Below, piece after piece: positions 38,206 to 46,145 of a stretch of 64,000 bases of DNA. How positions within the stretch are numbered: the stretch's first letter is position 1; each line of letters begins with the position of its first letter. Below the pieces are notes generated by a model. That model worked only from the letters and a program-made list of their open reading frames with translations, made no database searches and was not told the DNA's origin. Position numbers and translations under genes: made by a program. The stretch comes from Parascardovia denticolens DSM 10105 = JCM 12538 (GTDB lineage Bacteria > Actinomycetota > Actinomycetes > Actinomycetales > Bifidobacteriaceae). The stretch covers positions 744,001 through 808,000 of the forward strand of contig NZ_AP012333.1 of assembly GCF_001042675.1 (NCBI RefSeq). Direction: 5' to 3'.

Positions 38206-39855
38206 TCAGGCTTCCAAAAGCCGGGAGAGGACCTTGTCGTCGCCTTCATAGGCCACGTGCTTGTTCAGATGCTTGATCCAGCGCTCGTTCCCTTTGCCGA
38301 TGGCCAGGATGACGGTCATCCCCCCTTCTTCTTGGTGCCTGGCGGCGTCGCGGACCGCTTCTTCCAAGGCATGGGTCCTGTCCAGGACGATCCCGTGCTC
38401 CACCTGGGGGTTGGTCACCGCCTGGTCCATCTGCTGGCAGATCTCTTCCATGGGTTCGGTGTCGGTATCCTCTTCGGTGAAGATGAAGCGGGCGATGCGG
38501 TCCTGGGCGGCTTGGACGATCTCCTGCCGGCGGTCGTAGGCCTTATTGCCTGCCGAACCGGTCACCAGGATGATGCGCGGGTCCATCTTCCCATAAGCCT
38601 TGTCCACGTAATCCAGCAAGGCGGTGGTGGAGACCCCGTTATGGGCGTAATCGACCACGGCCAGACTCCCCTGGGGGCTGCTGAAGGTCTCCATCCTCCC
38701 CGAGATGGTCACCTTCTCCATGGCTTCCAAGGCTTGGGCGATGGCCGGGTCAGTCAGGTCCATCCCTAAGGACTTGACAATGGCGATGGCGGCGGCGGCG
38801 TTGGCGTAGTTGAAGTCGCCGGCGATGCTGAGGCGGAAGTCTTTGCTGAATCCCTGCCCATCGCTGATGCGGAACCCCAGCGTCGGATCCGGATCCAGAG
38901 GGCTGGCGGTGACGGTGGGGAGGGAAGCCAGACGGGAGTCTTCAGCCTCTTCGTGATGGGCTGATCCGCTTTCCCCCTGAACCAGGCGGAAAGCGGACAG
39001 GCCAGCCCCATGGGCCCGCGCGTCCTCGGCCACCAAAGAGGCATGGGCCATGGTCGCGTTCATGACCAGATTGTCGCTATTGGCCGCGATCTGGCGTTTG
39101 CAGTAGAAATAATCCTCGAAAGTGGGATGCTCGATGGGGCTGATGTGATCGGGGGAGATGTTGATGAAAGCCCCCACAGCCATCCTCAGACCGAAGACAC
39201 GCTGGACCTTGTAAGCCTGGGAGGAGACCTCCATGACCAGGTATTCCATGCCCGCGTCCACCGCCTGCCGCATCATCCGGTAGAGGTCCAGGGACTCGGG
39301 GGTGGTCAGGTTGGATTCCGTGAAGGTGGTCCCGTCCACGCAGTTGTCCACGGACGACAGGAGGGCGGCTTTGCCTCCGGAGTAGGCGGACAGGATGGCA
39401 TGGGTGAAGTAGGCGGTCGTGGTCTTGCCTTTTGTCCCGGTGATGCCGACCACTTTCAACTGGCTGGCGGGGTCGCCATAGAAGGCGGCGGAAAGGAGGG
39501 CCAGGGCTTGACGGACGTCGGTGACGATGATTCCCAAAGCCTTGGTCGCCGAGCTGAAATCCTCCTGGGCCACGTAGCAGGGCAGGCCGAGGGCGTCGGC
39601 CTGGTCCAGGTAGGAGCTGTGGAAACGGCCTTTGCAGACCAGGAGGCTGGCCGAGTCGATGGTACGGGAGTCATAAGTCAGGTTGCTGAAAACGATGGAG
39701 CTCAGGTCCTTCCCCAGCTGGGAACCCAGGCTTTCCAGGCTGTCCGCCCAGACCTCCCCGGCTATCAGCTCCCGCAGCAGACCATGGGAGGAGAGGATTT
39801 CAACGGCGTGAGAAAGGGTGATTCGGCCCTGAACGTTTTCAGTCATAAGCATCAT
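38206..39855 (-). CDS. murE: UDP-N-acetylmuramyl-tripeptide synthetase MurE (L-lysine/L-ornithine-type features)
   Basis: MurE adds the third stem residue to UDP-MurNAc-L-Ala-D-Glu. The 549-residue protein has a complete Mur ligase layout: YDSRTIDSASLLVCKG, the ATP loop GITGTKGKTTTAYF, NLTTPESLDLYRMM, VMEVSSQAYKVQRV, and the C-terminal VDYAHNGVSTTALLDYV. The specificity loop reads FTEEDTDTEP where DAP-adding MurE has DNPR. Together with TKGK, this points to a lysine- or ornithine-adding enzyme. It lies next to smc, outside the dcw cluster. No ribosome site is evident at 39855, and the ATG at 39846 is an alternative. Confidence 0.93.
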   Translation of the reverse strand: MMLMTENVQGRITLSHAVEILSSHGLLRELIAGEVWADSLESLGSQLGKDLSSIVFSNLTYDSRTIDSASLLVCKGRFHSSYLDQADALGLPCYVAQEDFSSATKALGIIVTDVRQALALLSAAFYGDPASQLKVVGITGTKGKTTTAYFTHAILSAYSGGKAALLSSVDNCVDGTTFTESNLTTPESLDLYRMMRQAVDAGMEYLVMEVSSQAYKVQRVFGLRMAVGAFINISPDHISPIEHPTFEDYFYCKRQIAANSDNLVMNATMAHASLVAEDARAHGAGLSAFRLVQGESGSAHHEEAEDSRLASLPTVTASPLDPDPTLGFRISDGQGFSKDFRLSIAGDFNYANAAAAIAIVKSLGMDLTDPAIAQALEAMEKVTISGRMETFSSPQGSLAVVDYAHNGVSTTALLDYVDKAYGKMDPRIILVTGSAGNKAYDRRQEIVQAAQDRIARFIFTEEDTDTEPMEEICQQMDQAVTNPQVEHGIVLDRTHALEEAVRDAARHQEEGGMTVILAIGKGNERWIKHLNKHVAYEGDDKVLSRLLEA

Positions 39856-39908
39856 GGTAGAAGGTAGGCTAGATGGCCGCGGGCACGACGGACTTCCCCT
39901 CGCTGAAC

Positions 39909-40676
39909 TTACCGATTCCTGGGGAACCAGGAGTCGGTCACCGGCCGCCGCCCGCGGGAGATCAGATAGTCGTTGAACTGGTCTTTCCAGGCTTCATGGG
40001 CCTGACGCTGCCAATCCATCAAAGAAGCCAGGTCCAGCTGGCCCACTTGCGGGTAAAGAGTAACCATGGGGGCCACCAGGTCCACGGCCGCGATCGTATC
40101 CGCTGTGGCGTCGTGGAAGGAACCATGCGGCTGGACCCCGTAATAATAGGTGGTGTCGGTCAAAGTCCGCTTGCCTTTGCGATGGCTGACCGACCGGTCC
40201 AAGACCAGGGGGTCCACAATCAAAAGCTCATGGCCCAGGTCCTGCGTCTGCTGGTTCAGGTTCCTGTCTCCCAGCCGCCGCAAATCCCCATCGAGCATGG
40301 CCACGTCAAAGGGGGCGTTGTAGGCCAGCAGGGGGATCCGCTTGCTTTGGGCCAGGAGGATGGTCTCGGCGATCTGGCCTATGGCTTCGGCCTGGTCCTG
40401 GCCGTGCTCTTGCAGGTAGGCGTCGGTGAAGCCGTTGACTTGGGAAGCGAAGGGATTCATCGGAACCCCGGGGTTGATGATCCACTGACTGATCCGGTCT
40501 CCTGGGAATCCGGCCGCCGGGTCCCTCAGAACCAAGGAGGCGGAGGCGATGGCGTCCGTGCCGTAGCAGGCGCCGGTGGTTTCCGTGTCGAAGCCCAAGA
40601 GGTAAGAGTCTTTCAAAGGCGTATCCCAGGCCTGATCTTCCAAGGAATTCAGTTGGTCCACAATCGTTGTATCCAT
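39909..40676 (-). CDS. DEDD-type 3'-5' exonuclease (DnaQ/epsilon-like)
   Basis: This 255-residue protein carries the three exonuclease motifs: ExoI in LLGFDTETTGACYG, ExoII in PLLAYNAPFDVAMLDGDL and ExoIII in FHDATADTIAAVDL (the H...D pair of the DEDDh group). It could proofread or process DNA or RNA ends. The start at 40676 is chosen because the ORF upstream to 40787 would run through the area next to the 13-bp repeats and lacks family residues. GGAG lies just two bases upstream, which is a tight spacing. An N-terminal leader of about 20 residues precedes the fold. Confidence 0.85.
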   Translation of the reverse strand: MDTTIVDQLNSLEDQAWDTPLKDSYLLGFDTETTGACYGTDAIASASLVLRDPAAGFPGDRISQWIINPGVPMNPFASQVNGFTDAYLQEHGQDQAEAIGQIAETILLAQSKRIPLLAYNAPFDVAMLDGDLRRLGDRNLNQQTQDLGHELLIVDPLVLDRSVSHRKGKRTLTDTTYYYGVQPHGSFHDATADTIAAVDLVAPMVTLYPQVGQLDLASLMDWQRQAHEAWKDQFNDYLISRGRRPVTDSWFPRNR

Positions 40677-40756
40677 GTCTCCATGGTATCGGTCCAAGGG
40701 GAAGAGAGTGGTCGGGCCTTGGGCTGAAGCCGCCCGCAGGTCCGGGAATCGGCCGA

Positions 40757-40833
40757 TGACGTGCCTAAAGACATGCCCAAGTGACATATCTAAGGGACAT
40801 ACCTAAATGCCATACCTAAATGACATGCCCAAG
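40757..40833. repeat. Six tandem copies of a 13-bp repeat upstream of the ECF sigma gene
   Basis: Head-to-tail copies of a degenerate unit, TGACATRCCTAAA, run from 40757 to 40833 (units TGACGTGCCTAAA, GACATGCCCAAG, TGACATATCTAAG, GGACATACCTAAA, TGCCATACCTAAA, TGACATGCCCAAG). One copy is 12 bp and the rest are 13 bp. The array lies between the divergent exonuclease and sigma genes, 45 bp before the chosen sigma start, where promoter or operator elements would be expected. Confidence 0.8.
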
Positions 40834-40877
40834 GGCCGGGAATCAAGAAGGTGTGGAAAAATGGAGGGGTGGAAACA

Positions 40878-41633
40878 GTGGAAACCGAATCGGATAAGGA
40901 AAATGGCCAAGAGTGGAGCCTAGGGCAGAGGCAAAGCCTAGGTCAGGAGCAAAATGCAGGCCAGGGCGCAGGCCAAGAGCAAAGCCCAAGCCAAGAGCGC
41001 GAGGAGGGCCAATCCTTCCAAGAGCTGGCGACCCCGCTCATCGACAGTCTTTACCGCTATGCCATGAAATTGACCAACAATCCGGAAGACGCCCAAGACC
41101 TGGTCCAGGACACGTTCGAAAGAGGCTACAAGCATTTCGATTCCTTCACCCAAGGGACCAATTTCGCCGCTTGGATGACCACCATCGAGCGCAACCTCTT
41201 CTTCAACCAATACCAGAAGGCCAAACGCAGTCCCAAGCGGGCCAATGACGCCACGGGCGAATACAACGATTGGGACATCTACGCCGCCTCGGAGCATCAG
41301 GGGTCAGGCCTCAAATCGGCCGAGCAGACCTATGCCGACGCCTATCCTCCGGAGGAGATCATGGACGCCCTGGCCAAGCTCTCTCCCGAACGCAGGGAGG
41401 TCTTCATCCTGGCTGCCATCGACGGCAAGTCCTATCAGGAGGTGGCCGACGAGCTGGGCATCAAGATCGGCACGGTCATGAGCCGCTTGAACCGGGCCAG
41501 GACTCAGCTGAAGAAGGAGCTGCAGTCCTATGCCATGGAAAGGGGCTATTCCCGGATCCATCTTCCCGGCAGACAGGGGTCCCCGGCCCACCCAGGCCCG
41601 GGCAAGGCCAACAAAGACGGGGAGGAAGGGTGA
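40878..41633 (+). CDS. ECF-type RNA polymerase sigma factor (sigma-70 group 4, SigH/RpoE-like)
   Basis: This 251-residue factor should direct RNA polymerase to stress promoters. A Gln/Glu/Gly-rich N-terminal stretch of about 40 residues (repeating GQ-E/R-Q units) precedes region 2 (ATPLIDSLYRYAMKLTNN to LVQDTFERGYKHFDSF) and region 4 (KLSPERREVFILAAIDGKSY, then the helix-turn-helix VADELGIKIGTVMSRLNRAR). It resembles actinobacterial SigH-type factors. The GTG at 40878 has GGAGGGG at about 8-9 bases. GTGs at 40851 and 40869 have poor spacing. The stop overlaps the next small ORF. Confidence 0.9.
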   Translation: METESDKENGQEWSLGQRQSLGQEQNAGQGAGQEQSPSQEREEGQSFQELATPLIDSLYRYAMKLTNNPEDAQDLVQDTFERGYKHFDSFTQGTNFAAWMTTIERNLFFNQYQKAKRSPKRANDATGEYNDWDIYAASEHQGSGLKSAEQTYADAYPPEEIMDALAKLSPERREVFILAAIDGKSYQEVADELGIKIGTVMSRLNRARTQLKKELQSYAMERGYSRIHLPGRQGSPAHPGPGKANKDGEEG

Positions 41634-41842
41634 TGTGGCTGGCGCTTTCATGGATTTCCGTGGCTGCTGTGGTATCTGTGGCTTCTGTGACCCCTGCGAT
41701 TTCACTGATTGTGAATCATCCTTCCTGGTTGGAAGAATCCGGACGCTGTCCAGTTATCCTTTGCGTAGGAGCGGATTGGGTCCGGTGTAGCCGCCCGAAA
41801 CCGCCATCCCGACGGCTTCGGTTGCGGTGGCGTCGGATGTGA
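41633..41842 (+). CDS. Small ORF translationally coupled to the sigma gene (uncertain)
   Basis: An ATG at 41633 overlaps the sigma stop (ATG inside TGATG) and has a good ribosome site, GGAGGAAGGG. It opens a 69-codon frame with a hydrophobic start (WLALSWISVAAVVSVASV) and an Arg-rich end. Anti-sigma genes are often coupled to ECF sigma genes in exactly this way. The reading frame itself, however, looks like repetitive DNA (GTGGCTGCTGTGGTATCTGTGG) and matches no anti-sigma pattern. It may be a decayed gene or a non-coding coincidence. Confidence 0.3.
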   Translation: MWLALSWISVAAVVSVASVTPAISLIVNHPSWLEESGRCPVILCVGADWVRCSRPKPPSRRLRLRWRRM

Positions 41843-41968
41843 CGAGCCAGGCAAGATAATCCGGACAAGACGATTCAGAGGCAACCCAACAGCAACTCAA
41901 ATTAGACAACCCAGCAACTCGACAACAAAGCGTTAGCGGAAAAGCTAATGGCGACCTGAAGGATAGAC

Positions 41969-42346
41969 ATGGCAAGGTATGTACGAAGCGGATACGCAGT
42001 GGAGGTCTTCCGCGGCTTTCAGACCCAGATCACCTGTGTGCAAAGGGTGAGGGGGCATTTCGACGACTCCGATTTCGCCTATGAGTGTGGCCAGGTGAGG
42101 CACTGTCTGAGGCGGTCGACCGGCCGCGCCTCGACTTCGGTCAGCTATATCCCCACTGTCTCCGTCGTGGAAAGGATCGCCTGCGATTGCGGCGATTGCT
42201 TCTCGGAGAAGGACCTGGATTCTCTGGAGGAAGTGGCCATGCTGGACTGCATCAAACGGACTTTGCGCCCTCAGTCGGCGCCTGACCAGGTGAAAAGCCG
42301 GCTTTTCCAGAGTCTTGAAAGGATTTGTTCCTGCGGTTGTGACTAG
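41969..42346 (+). CDS. Cysteine-rich small protein downstream of ECF sigma factor, possible redox/zinc anti-sigma factor
   Basis: This 125-residue protein starts at an ATG with AAGGA five bases upstream. It contains at least ten cysteines: single ones in ITCVQR, YECGQ and RHCLRR, then a CDCGDC cluster, LDCIK and a C-terminal CSCGCD. The part SAPDQVKSRLFQSLERI resembles the C-terminal helix of RsrA/RshA zinc anti-sigma factors. The position 335 bp after an SigH-like sigma gene suggests a sensor or anti-sigma role. The usual HxxxCxxC motif is not clear, so this is a hypothesis. No membrane segment was seen. Confidence 0.55.
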   Translation: MARYVRSGYAVEVFRGFQTQITCVQRVRGHFDDSDFAYECGQVRHCLRRSTGRASTSVSYIPTVSVVERIACDCGDCFSEKDLDSLEEVAMLDCIKRTLRPQSAPDQVKSRLFQSLERICSCGCD

Positions 42347-42414
42347 GCTCTCCGGATTGTTGACTCATCCGGGTGATTGAACTGCCAAATGAATGGGCTA
42401 CAGGCTGTTTGGGC

Positions 42415-42437
42415 TGCCGGTTGGTTGAATCACCGGC
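42415..42437 (+). terminator. Weak hairpin after the cysteine-rich gene
   Basis: GCCGGT and ACCGGC form a 6-bp stem with an 11-base loop. Flanking GGGC and GCCC bases could extend the stem. No T-run follows, so termination is uncertain. Confidence 0.3.
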
Positions 42438-42476
42438 ATTGCCCTTCCTTCATTACACCTTTTGCACCTTTAAGGC

Positions 42477-42549
42477 GTATACGAAACGAGGTTACAGAAA
42501 AGTGACCGCCATTTCCAATGGTGTTTTTCTGTAACCTCGTTTCGTATAC
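42477..42549. repeat. Perfect 25-bp inverted repeat, 23-base spacer
   Basis: The left arm (42477-42501) begins GTATACGAAACGAGG. The right arm (42525-42549) ends with its exact complement. All 25 bases pair, and the spacer itself contains CCATT and AATGG, which can extend the hairpin. No T-run follows on either strand, so it is not a classical terminator. It could be a mobile-element remnant (MITE-like), a protein-binding dyad or a structured RNA. Confidence 0.85.
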
Positions 42550-42994
42550 ACGTCCGGTTTTTGAAGGTTGCTTTGACCCAAGTTTTGCCCAATTTTGGCT
42601 TCCTCGGCGGTCTTTGCCAAGGCATTTTGATGATTTTTGGGCAATGCGGCATTGTTTTAAGGGTGGTGGGATTGTTCAAGGCGGGCAAAGCCTCCCCTTG
42701 ACTATCATGGTTGGGAGGATGGGATGTCCACAATCTGGGGGGATTCACAATCTAGGTCATTTCAGTCTGAGATGGTGGCCATTTGAGCTGTTGACAATGG
42801 GGAAGGCTTGGAATCTGGTGATCTGGAACTTGCAATCTGAGAGTTTGGATCTGTGTACTCTGGGGGAATCTTGCATTTTAAGGCCGTCTGGAGCTTTGCG
42901 ACCTAGGGATTTTGGAATTTGTAATCTGGGAGGGATCTAGAGAAACTTGGAAAATCTAGGGCCACTTAAGACCAAACGACACTTGGGAAAAGGA

Positions 42995-43019
42995 AAAGCC
43001 CCGCACGTGGCGGGGCTTT
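42995..43019 (-). terminator. Rho-independent terminator of the bL37 gene
   Basis: A 10-bp stem (AAAGCCCCGC paired with GCGGGGCTTT) with a 5-base loop lies 31 bp beyond the bL37 stop. On the minus strand it runs into TTTTCC, as expected for a terminator. Confidence 0.85.
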
Positions 43020-43050
43020 ACGCATTCATTGGGAAGAATGCTAACGAAGC

Positions 43051-43125
43051 TTAAGCATTTGGCCTTTTGCCGTGGTTAGCAGCCTTCTTGCGGCGCTCGC
43101 GACGCATACGTCCACGCTTGCCCAT
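43051..43125 (-). CDS. Ribosomal protein bL37 (24 residues)
   Basis: This very short gene encodes 24 residues that start MGKRGRMRRERRKK and end NHGKRPNA. That is the pattern of the actinobacterial large-subunit protein bL37, first described in mycobacterial ribosome structures (the NHGKRPNA end is the hallmark). A strong AAAGGAGG precedes the ATG, and a terminator follows. Two-fifths of the residues are basic, as expected for an rRNA-binding peptide. It is below the length cutoff of many gene finders. Confidence 0.92.
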   Translation of the reverse strand: MGKRGRMRRERRKKAANHGKRPNA

Positions 43126-43213
43126 AATGGCCTCCTTTAAGAATTTGTACCTTTGGTATTATTCCATAGTCCACAGACGAGTGGATTTCTAGTGGATTTT
43201 GGCAGCTTAGTCT

Positions 43214-44167
43214 TTACTTTTCTTCGGCATGGAAGGAGAAGGTGGTGCTGACTTCGCCGTCAGGCTCGATGCTCAGCAAGTCGATGCCGGTCCGGAAGGC
43301 GTTGGCATAGGCGGTCTGTGGCTCCACGGCCACCCCCTGCGGACGGTTCTGGGGAGCGAATCCCGTCCCGGTGCACACCTGGAAGGAGGTGACGGACCTA
43401 TCGCCGCTCAGGGTGACGGTGATCCCGTCAGGCCTGGTGAAAACGGCGGAAGTCAAGCCCGTGGCGGGGTCATGGTCCACAGAGGTCCAGGCATCATCGA
43501 AAGGCCGGCCTTCCAAGCTGGGGCCTTCCCGCAGGTCGTATGTCGTCCCTTCCACCGGCTCCTGCCCGGTCGGCAGGAGCCGGTCGTTGACGGTCACGTG
43601 GGTGTCGGAGGGGATGGTCAGGTGGCACATCCCGTTGGCCTGGTCCACGGCGTCGCCTTCCGCTTGATCGGACCCATTGAAAAGCCAAGGATGGATGGCG
43701 CAGGCCCAAGGAGCCTCGCGGGAGTCGTGGTTATGAGCGGTCACGGTCAGGCCCAGGCCATCTTCGCTGAGCCGCCAGCAGGCGGTCACGGTCAGGTCGA
43801 AGGGATATCCGGCCAAGTAAGGGGTCTGCCAAGAGAGGGTGACCGACCCGGCGTCCAAGGAGACCAGGTCCCACATGGCCCGATAGCCGTACCCATGGAT
43901 GGCGTTATTCCGGTCATGCTCGTCGATGGGCAGGAGGTAGTGGTTCCCGTCGAAGTCGTATTCCCCATCTTCGATGCGGTTAGGGAAAGGGATGAGGATC
44001 TGGCCGCAGCAGGCATGCACGGTCTGGTCCGTAGGGGAGGGGACCACGATTTTCTTCCCCTGCCAAGTCAGGGATTGCAAGGCGGCCCCTTGCTGGAGGA
44101 TGATGGCCCGGTAGTCGCCGGCCTCGATAGTGTATTCATTTCCCCTATGATGGGTGCGGATGGTCAT
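43214..44167 (-). CDS. Aldose 1-epimerase (galactose mutarotase-like)
   Basis: The enzyme should interconvert alpha and beta anomers of hexoses. The 317-residue protein has the family's ILIPFPNRIEDGEY, the first catalytic-region histidine in NNAIHGYGYRAMW, a second in ACAIHPWLF and the catalytic glutamate in GVAVEPQTAYANAF. It is clearly of the galM/YihR superfamily, but the exact sugar is not known. The ATG follows AAAGGAG. It is not close to other galactose genes. Confidence 0.9.
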   Translation of the reverse strand: MTIRTHHRGNEYTIEAGDYRAIILQQGAALQSLTWQGKKIVVPSPTDQTVHACCGQILIPFPNRIEDGEYDFDGNHYLLPIDEHDRNNAIHGYGYRAMWDLVSLDAGSVTLSWQTPYLAGYPFDLTVTACWRLSEDGLGLTVTAHNHDSREAPWACAIHPWLFNGSDQAEGDAVDQANGMCHLTIPSDTHVTVNDRLLPTGQEPVEGTTYDLREGPSLEGRPFDDAWTSVDHDPATGLTSAVFTRPDGITVTLSGDRSVTSFQVCTGTGFAPQNRPQGVAVEPQTAYANAFRTGIDLLSIEPDGEVSTTFSFHAEEK

Positions 44168-44255
44168 CGGTTTTCTCCTTTGAAAATGAAGAGTGAAAAT
44201 TGAAAGCGAAAGAGGACGCGAACAGTGATATTTTAGGTCAGCCCCTTACCAATCT

Positions 44256-44786
44256 TCACCAAGCGGCGATGTCGGCCTTGGTCGCCGGCTTCCGTTTGTT
44301 CAGGACCGCCAGCAGGTCTTCCGGTTTGATTCCCAGACTGATACCCCTTTTGCCTCCGGAGACCAGCATCTCCTCGTAGTCGAAGGCGGATGTGTTGATC
44401 ACCGTCCGATGGGCGGTTTTCTGACCAAGAGGGGAGATTCCTCCCACCACGTAGCCAGTCACCCTCATGGCCTCGGCCGGTTCCGCCATGGCCGCTTTCT
44501 TCGCCCCGACAGCGGCGGCCAAGGCTTTGAGGCTGAGATGGCCGGTCACGGGAACGACTGCGGTGATGAATTCTCCATCCGCCTTGACCAGTAGAGTCTT
44601 GAAGATCTGACCGGCCTCATGGCCGCTGATCTGGGAGGCCACTTCCCATCCATAGCCTTGGTCCATGTGATCGGCTGAATGCGTATAGGTGTAGACGGCG
44701 AAAACCGCGCCGGCTTTCTCCAGCTCCTGGACCGCCGGAGTGGAAACGTGCTCATTCGTGGGCGTGTTTTTCCGTTTCTTGGACAT
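44256..44786 (-). CDS. ybaK: YbaK/EbsC-family aminoacyl-tRNA deacylase (Cys-tRNA(Pro) deacylase)
   Basis: YbaK hydrolyses Cys-tRNA(Pro) and related mischarged tRNAs. The 176-residue protein matches the family throughout: TPAVQELEKAGAVFAVYTYTH, the catalytic-loop lysine in GQIFKTLLVKADGEF, the VVPVTGHLSLKALAAAVGAKKAAMA segment and GGISPLGQK. A short lysine-rich leader is present. GGAGG lies just one base before the ATG, an unusually tight spacing. Confidence 0.93.
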   Translation of the reverse strand: MSKKRKNTPTNEHVSTPAVQELEKAGAVFAVYTYTHSADHMDQGYGWEVASQISGHEAGQIFKTLLVKADGEFITAVVPVTGHLSLKALAAAVGAKKAAMAEPAEAMRVTGYVVGGISPLGQKTAHRTVINTSAFDYEEMLVSGGKRGISLGIKPEDLLAVLNKRKPATKADIAAW

Positions 44787-44927
44787 GCCTCCATAGTGGT
44801 CCGCCAGCTAGACGAGCTAGACAAGGAAAACAGGAAAACAGGAAGGCGGGTTAGGGGAAAAAGACAGAAACGGCAAGCTAAGCAAGCGAAGCTAAGGAGG
44901 TAGGAGGCAAAAAGACAGGAAAACAAA

Positions 44928-44954
44928 AAGCCCCCATCATGATGACGGGGGCTT
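44928..44954 (-). terminator. Rho-independent terminator of gap
   Basis: AAGCCCCC pairs with GGGGGCTT around an ATCATGATGAC loop. On the minus strand it is followed by TTTTTG. It lies 30 bp beyond the gap stop codon. Confidence 0.85.
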
Positions 44955-44984
44955 GAGCCAATTGGACTTGGCTAAACGACTCCC

Positions 44985-46040
44985 TTACTCGCTGATCTCA
45001 GCGAAGTAGAGGAGGGTACGAATCATATTGGAGGTGAAGCCGTACTCATTGTCGTAGAAGGCCACGGTCTGGACCAGCTGCTTGTCGCCGGCGGTGTTGA
45101 CCACGGTCTGGGTGGGATCGAAGACGCCACCGTGGGTGTCTCCGATGATGTCGGAGGAGACGATGCCGTCGCCATTGAAGCCGTAATACTCGCAGTCGGA
45201 ATACTTCTCTTCGAAGACCTTGTTGATCTCGTCAGCGGTGACCTTCTTGGACAGCTCGACGGTCAGCTCGGTGATGGAGCCGGAAGGCACCTGCACGCGC
45301 TGGGCGTGGCCCTGCAGCTTGCCGTCCACGGAAGGAACGACCTTGCCGATGGCCTTGGCGGCGCCGGTGCTGTGAGGAATGGTGTTCACGGCGGCGGCGC
45401 GGTTGTTGCGTGGCTTGGGATAACGAGGTCCATCGAGGATCATCTGGGTTCCGGTATAGGCATGGATGGTGGTCATGAAACCGACCTCGATGCCCCAGTT
45501 CTCGTCCAGGGTCTGAACCATGGCCGCCAGGGAGTTGGTGGTGCAGGATCCGGCGGAGACGATCTGGTCGGAAGCCTTGAGGATCTCATGGTTGACGCCG
45601 TAGACCACGGTGGGGGTGGTGTCATCCTTGGCGGGAGCGGAGATGAGGACCTTCTTGGCGCCGGCGTTCAGGTGGGCCTGGCTCTTCTCGGCGGAGGTGT
45701 AGAAACCGGTGCATTCGAGCACATACTCGACTCCATCGTTCTTCACCCAAGGAATGTTGTTCGCGTCCTTCTCGGCGTAAACGGGGTATTCCTTGCCTTC
45801 GACCACGAGGGCGGTATCCGTGGAGGAAACCTGCACGGGACGGCCGTCAACGTGGCGGAAGGAGCCCTGGCTGCTGTCATACTTGAGCAGGTAGGCGAGC
45901 ATGGACGGGGTTGTCAGATCATTGATAGCTGCAACTTCAATGTCACCAGCTTCGCCACCCTTTTCCTGCAATTCGAAAATACGGCGGAATGCAAGGCGGC
46001 CGATACGGCCGAAACCGTTGATACCAATCTTTACTGTCAT
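44985..46040 (-). CDS. gap: Glyceraldehyde-3-phosphate dehydrogenase
   Basis: This glycolytic enzyme oxidises glyceraldehyde-3-phosphate with NAD and phosphate. The 351-residue protein has the NAD-binding [18 protein letters not shown], the active-site [12 protein letters not shown] (catalytic Cys) and [20 protein letters not shown]. Length and motifs are standard. In bifidobacteria it serves the lower part of the fructose-6-phosphate phosphoketolase shunt. It is downstream of ptsI but has its own promoter candidate. Confidence 0.98.
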   Translation of the reverse strand: MTVKIGINGFGRIGRLAFRRIFELQEKGGEAGDIEVAAINDLTTPSMLAYLLKYDSSQGSFRHVDGRPVQVSSTDTALVVEGKEYPVYAEKDANNIPWVKNDGVEYVLECTGFYTSAEKSQAHLNAGAKKVLISAPAKDDTTPTVVYGVNHEILKASDQIVSAGSCTTNSLAAMVQTLDENWGIEVGFMTTIHAYTGTQMILDGPRYPKPRNNRAAAVNTIPHSTGAAKAIGKVVPSVDGKLQGHAQRVQVPSGSITELTVELSKKVTADEINKVFEEKYSDCEYYGFNGDGIVSSDIIGDTHGGVFDPTQTVVNTAGDKQLVQTVAFYDNEYGFTSNMIRTLLYFAEISE

Positions 46041-46117
46041 ATAATTACTCCCTTAGGGAAATAAGTCATTGATCTGCCTGGTGGCACATCAAAATTGGGC
46101 CTTTGCCAACGCCTTCC

Positions 46118-46145
46118 AGTCTACTGTTGGGGCTGTACGATGCAA
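46118..46145 (-). promoter_or_regulatory. Candidate promoter of gap
   Basis: On the minus strand TTGCAT (46140-46145) and TAGACT (46118-46123) are separated by 16 bases, close to the sigma-70 consensus. The leader to the gap ATG would be about 70 bases. Chosen by eye only. Confidence 0.45.

Larger units (their letters stand above)
42347..43050. other. Long non-coding stretch with hairpins and low-complexity DNA
   Basis: No credible gene was found in about 700 bp. It holds a hairpin at 42415-42437 (GCCGGT paired with ACCGGC) soon after the cysteine-rich gene, a 25-bp perfect inverted repeat at 42477-42549, a G/T-rich plus strand from about 42550 to 42960 with many AATCTGG-like words, and a terminator at 42995-43019. 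A 140-codon ORF at 42518-42940 has no ribosome site and an unnatural composition, so it is not called a gene. Confidence 0.6.

Noticed and set aside
40757..40833. Possible CRISPR array
   Set aside because: The 13-bp units are head-to-tail without spacers and there are no cas genes.
41584..41790. Small frame with MDFRGCCGICGFCDPCDF, like a cysteine leader peptide
   Set aside because: No ribosome site before its ATG. The cysteines come from a repetitive TGTGGC-type sequence.
42518..42940. 140-codon ORF in the non-coding island
   Set aside because: No ribosome site and a residue composition unlike any protein family. It begins inside the inverted repeat.
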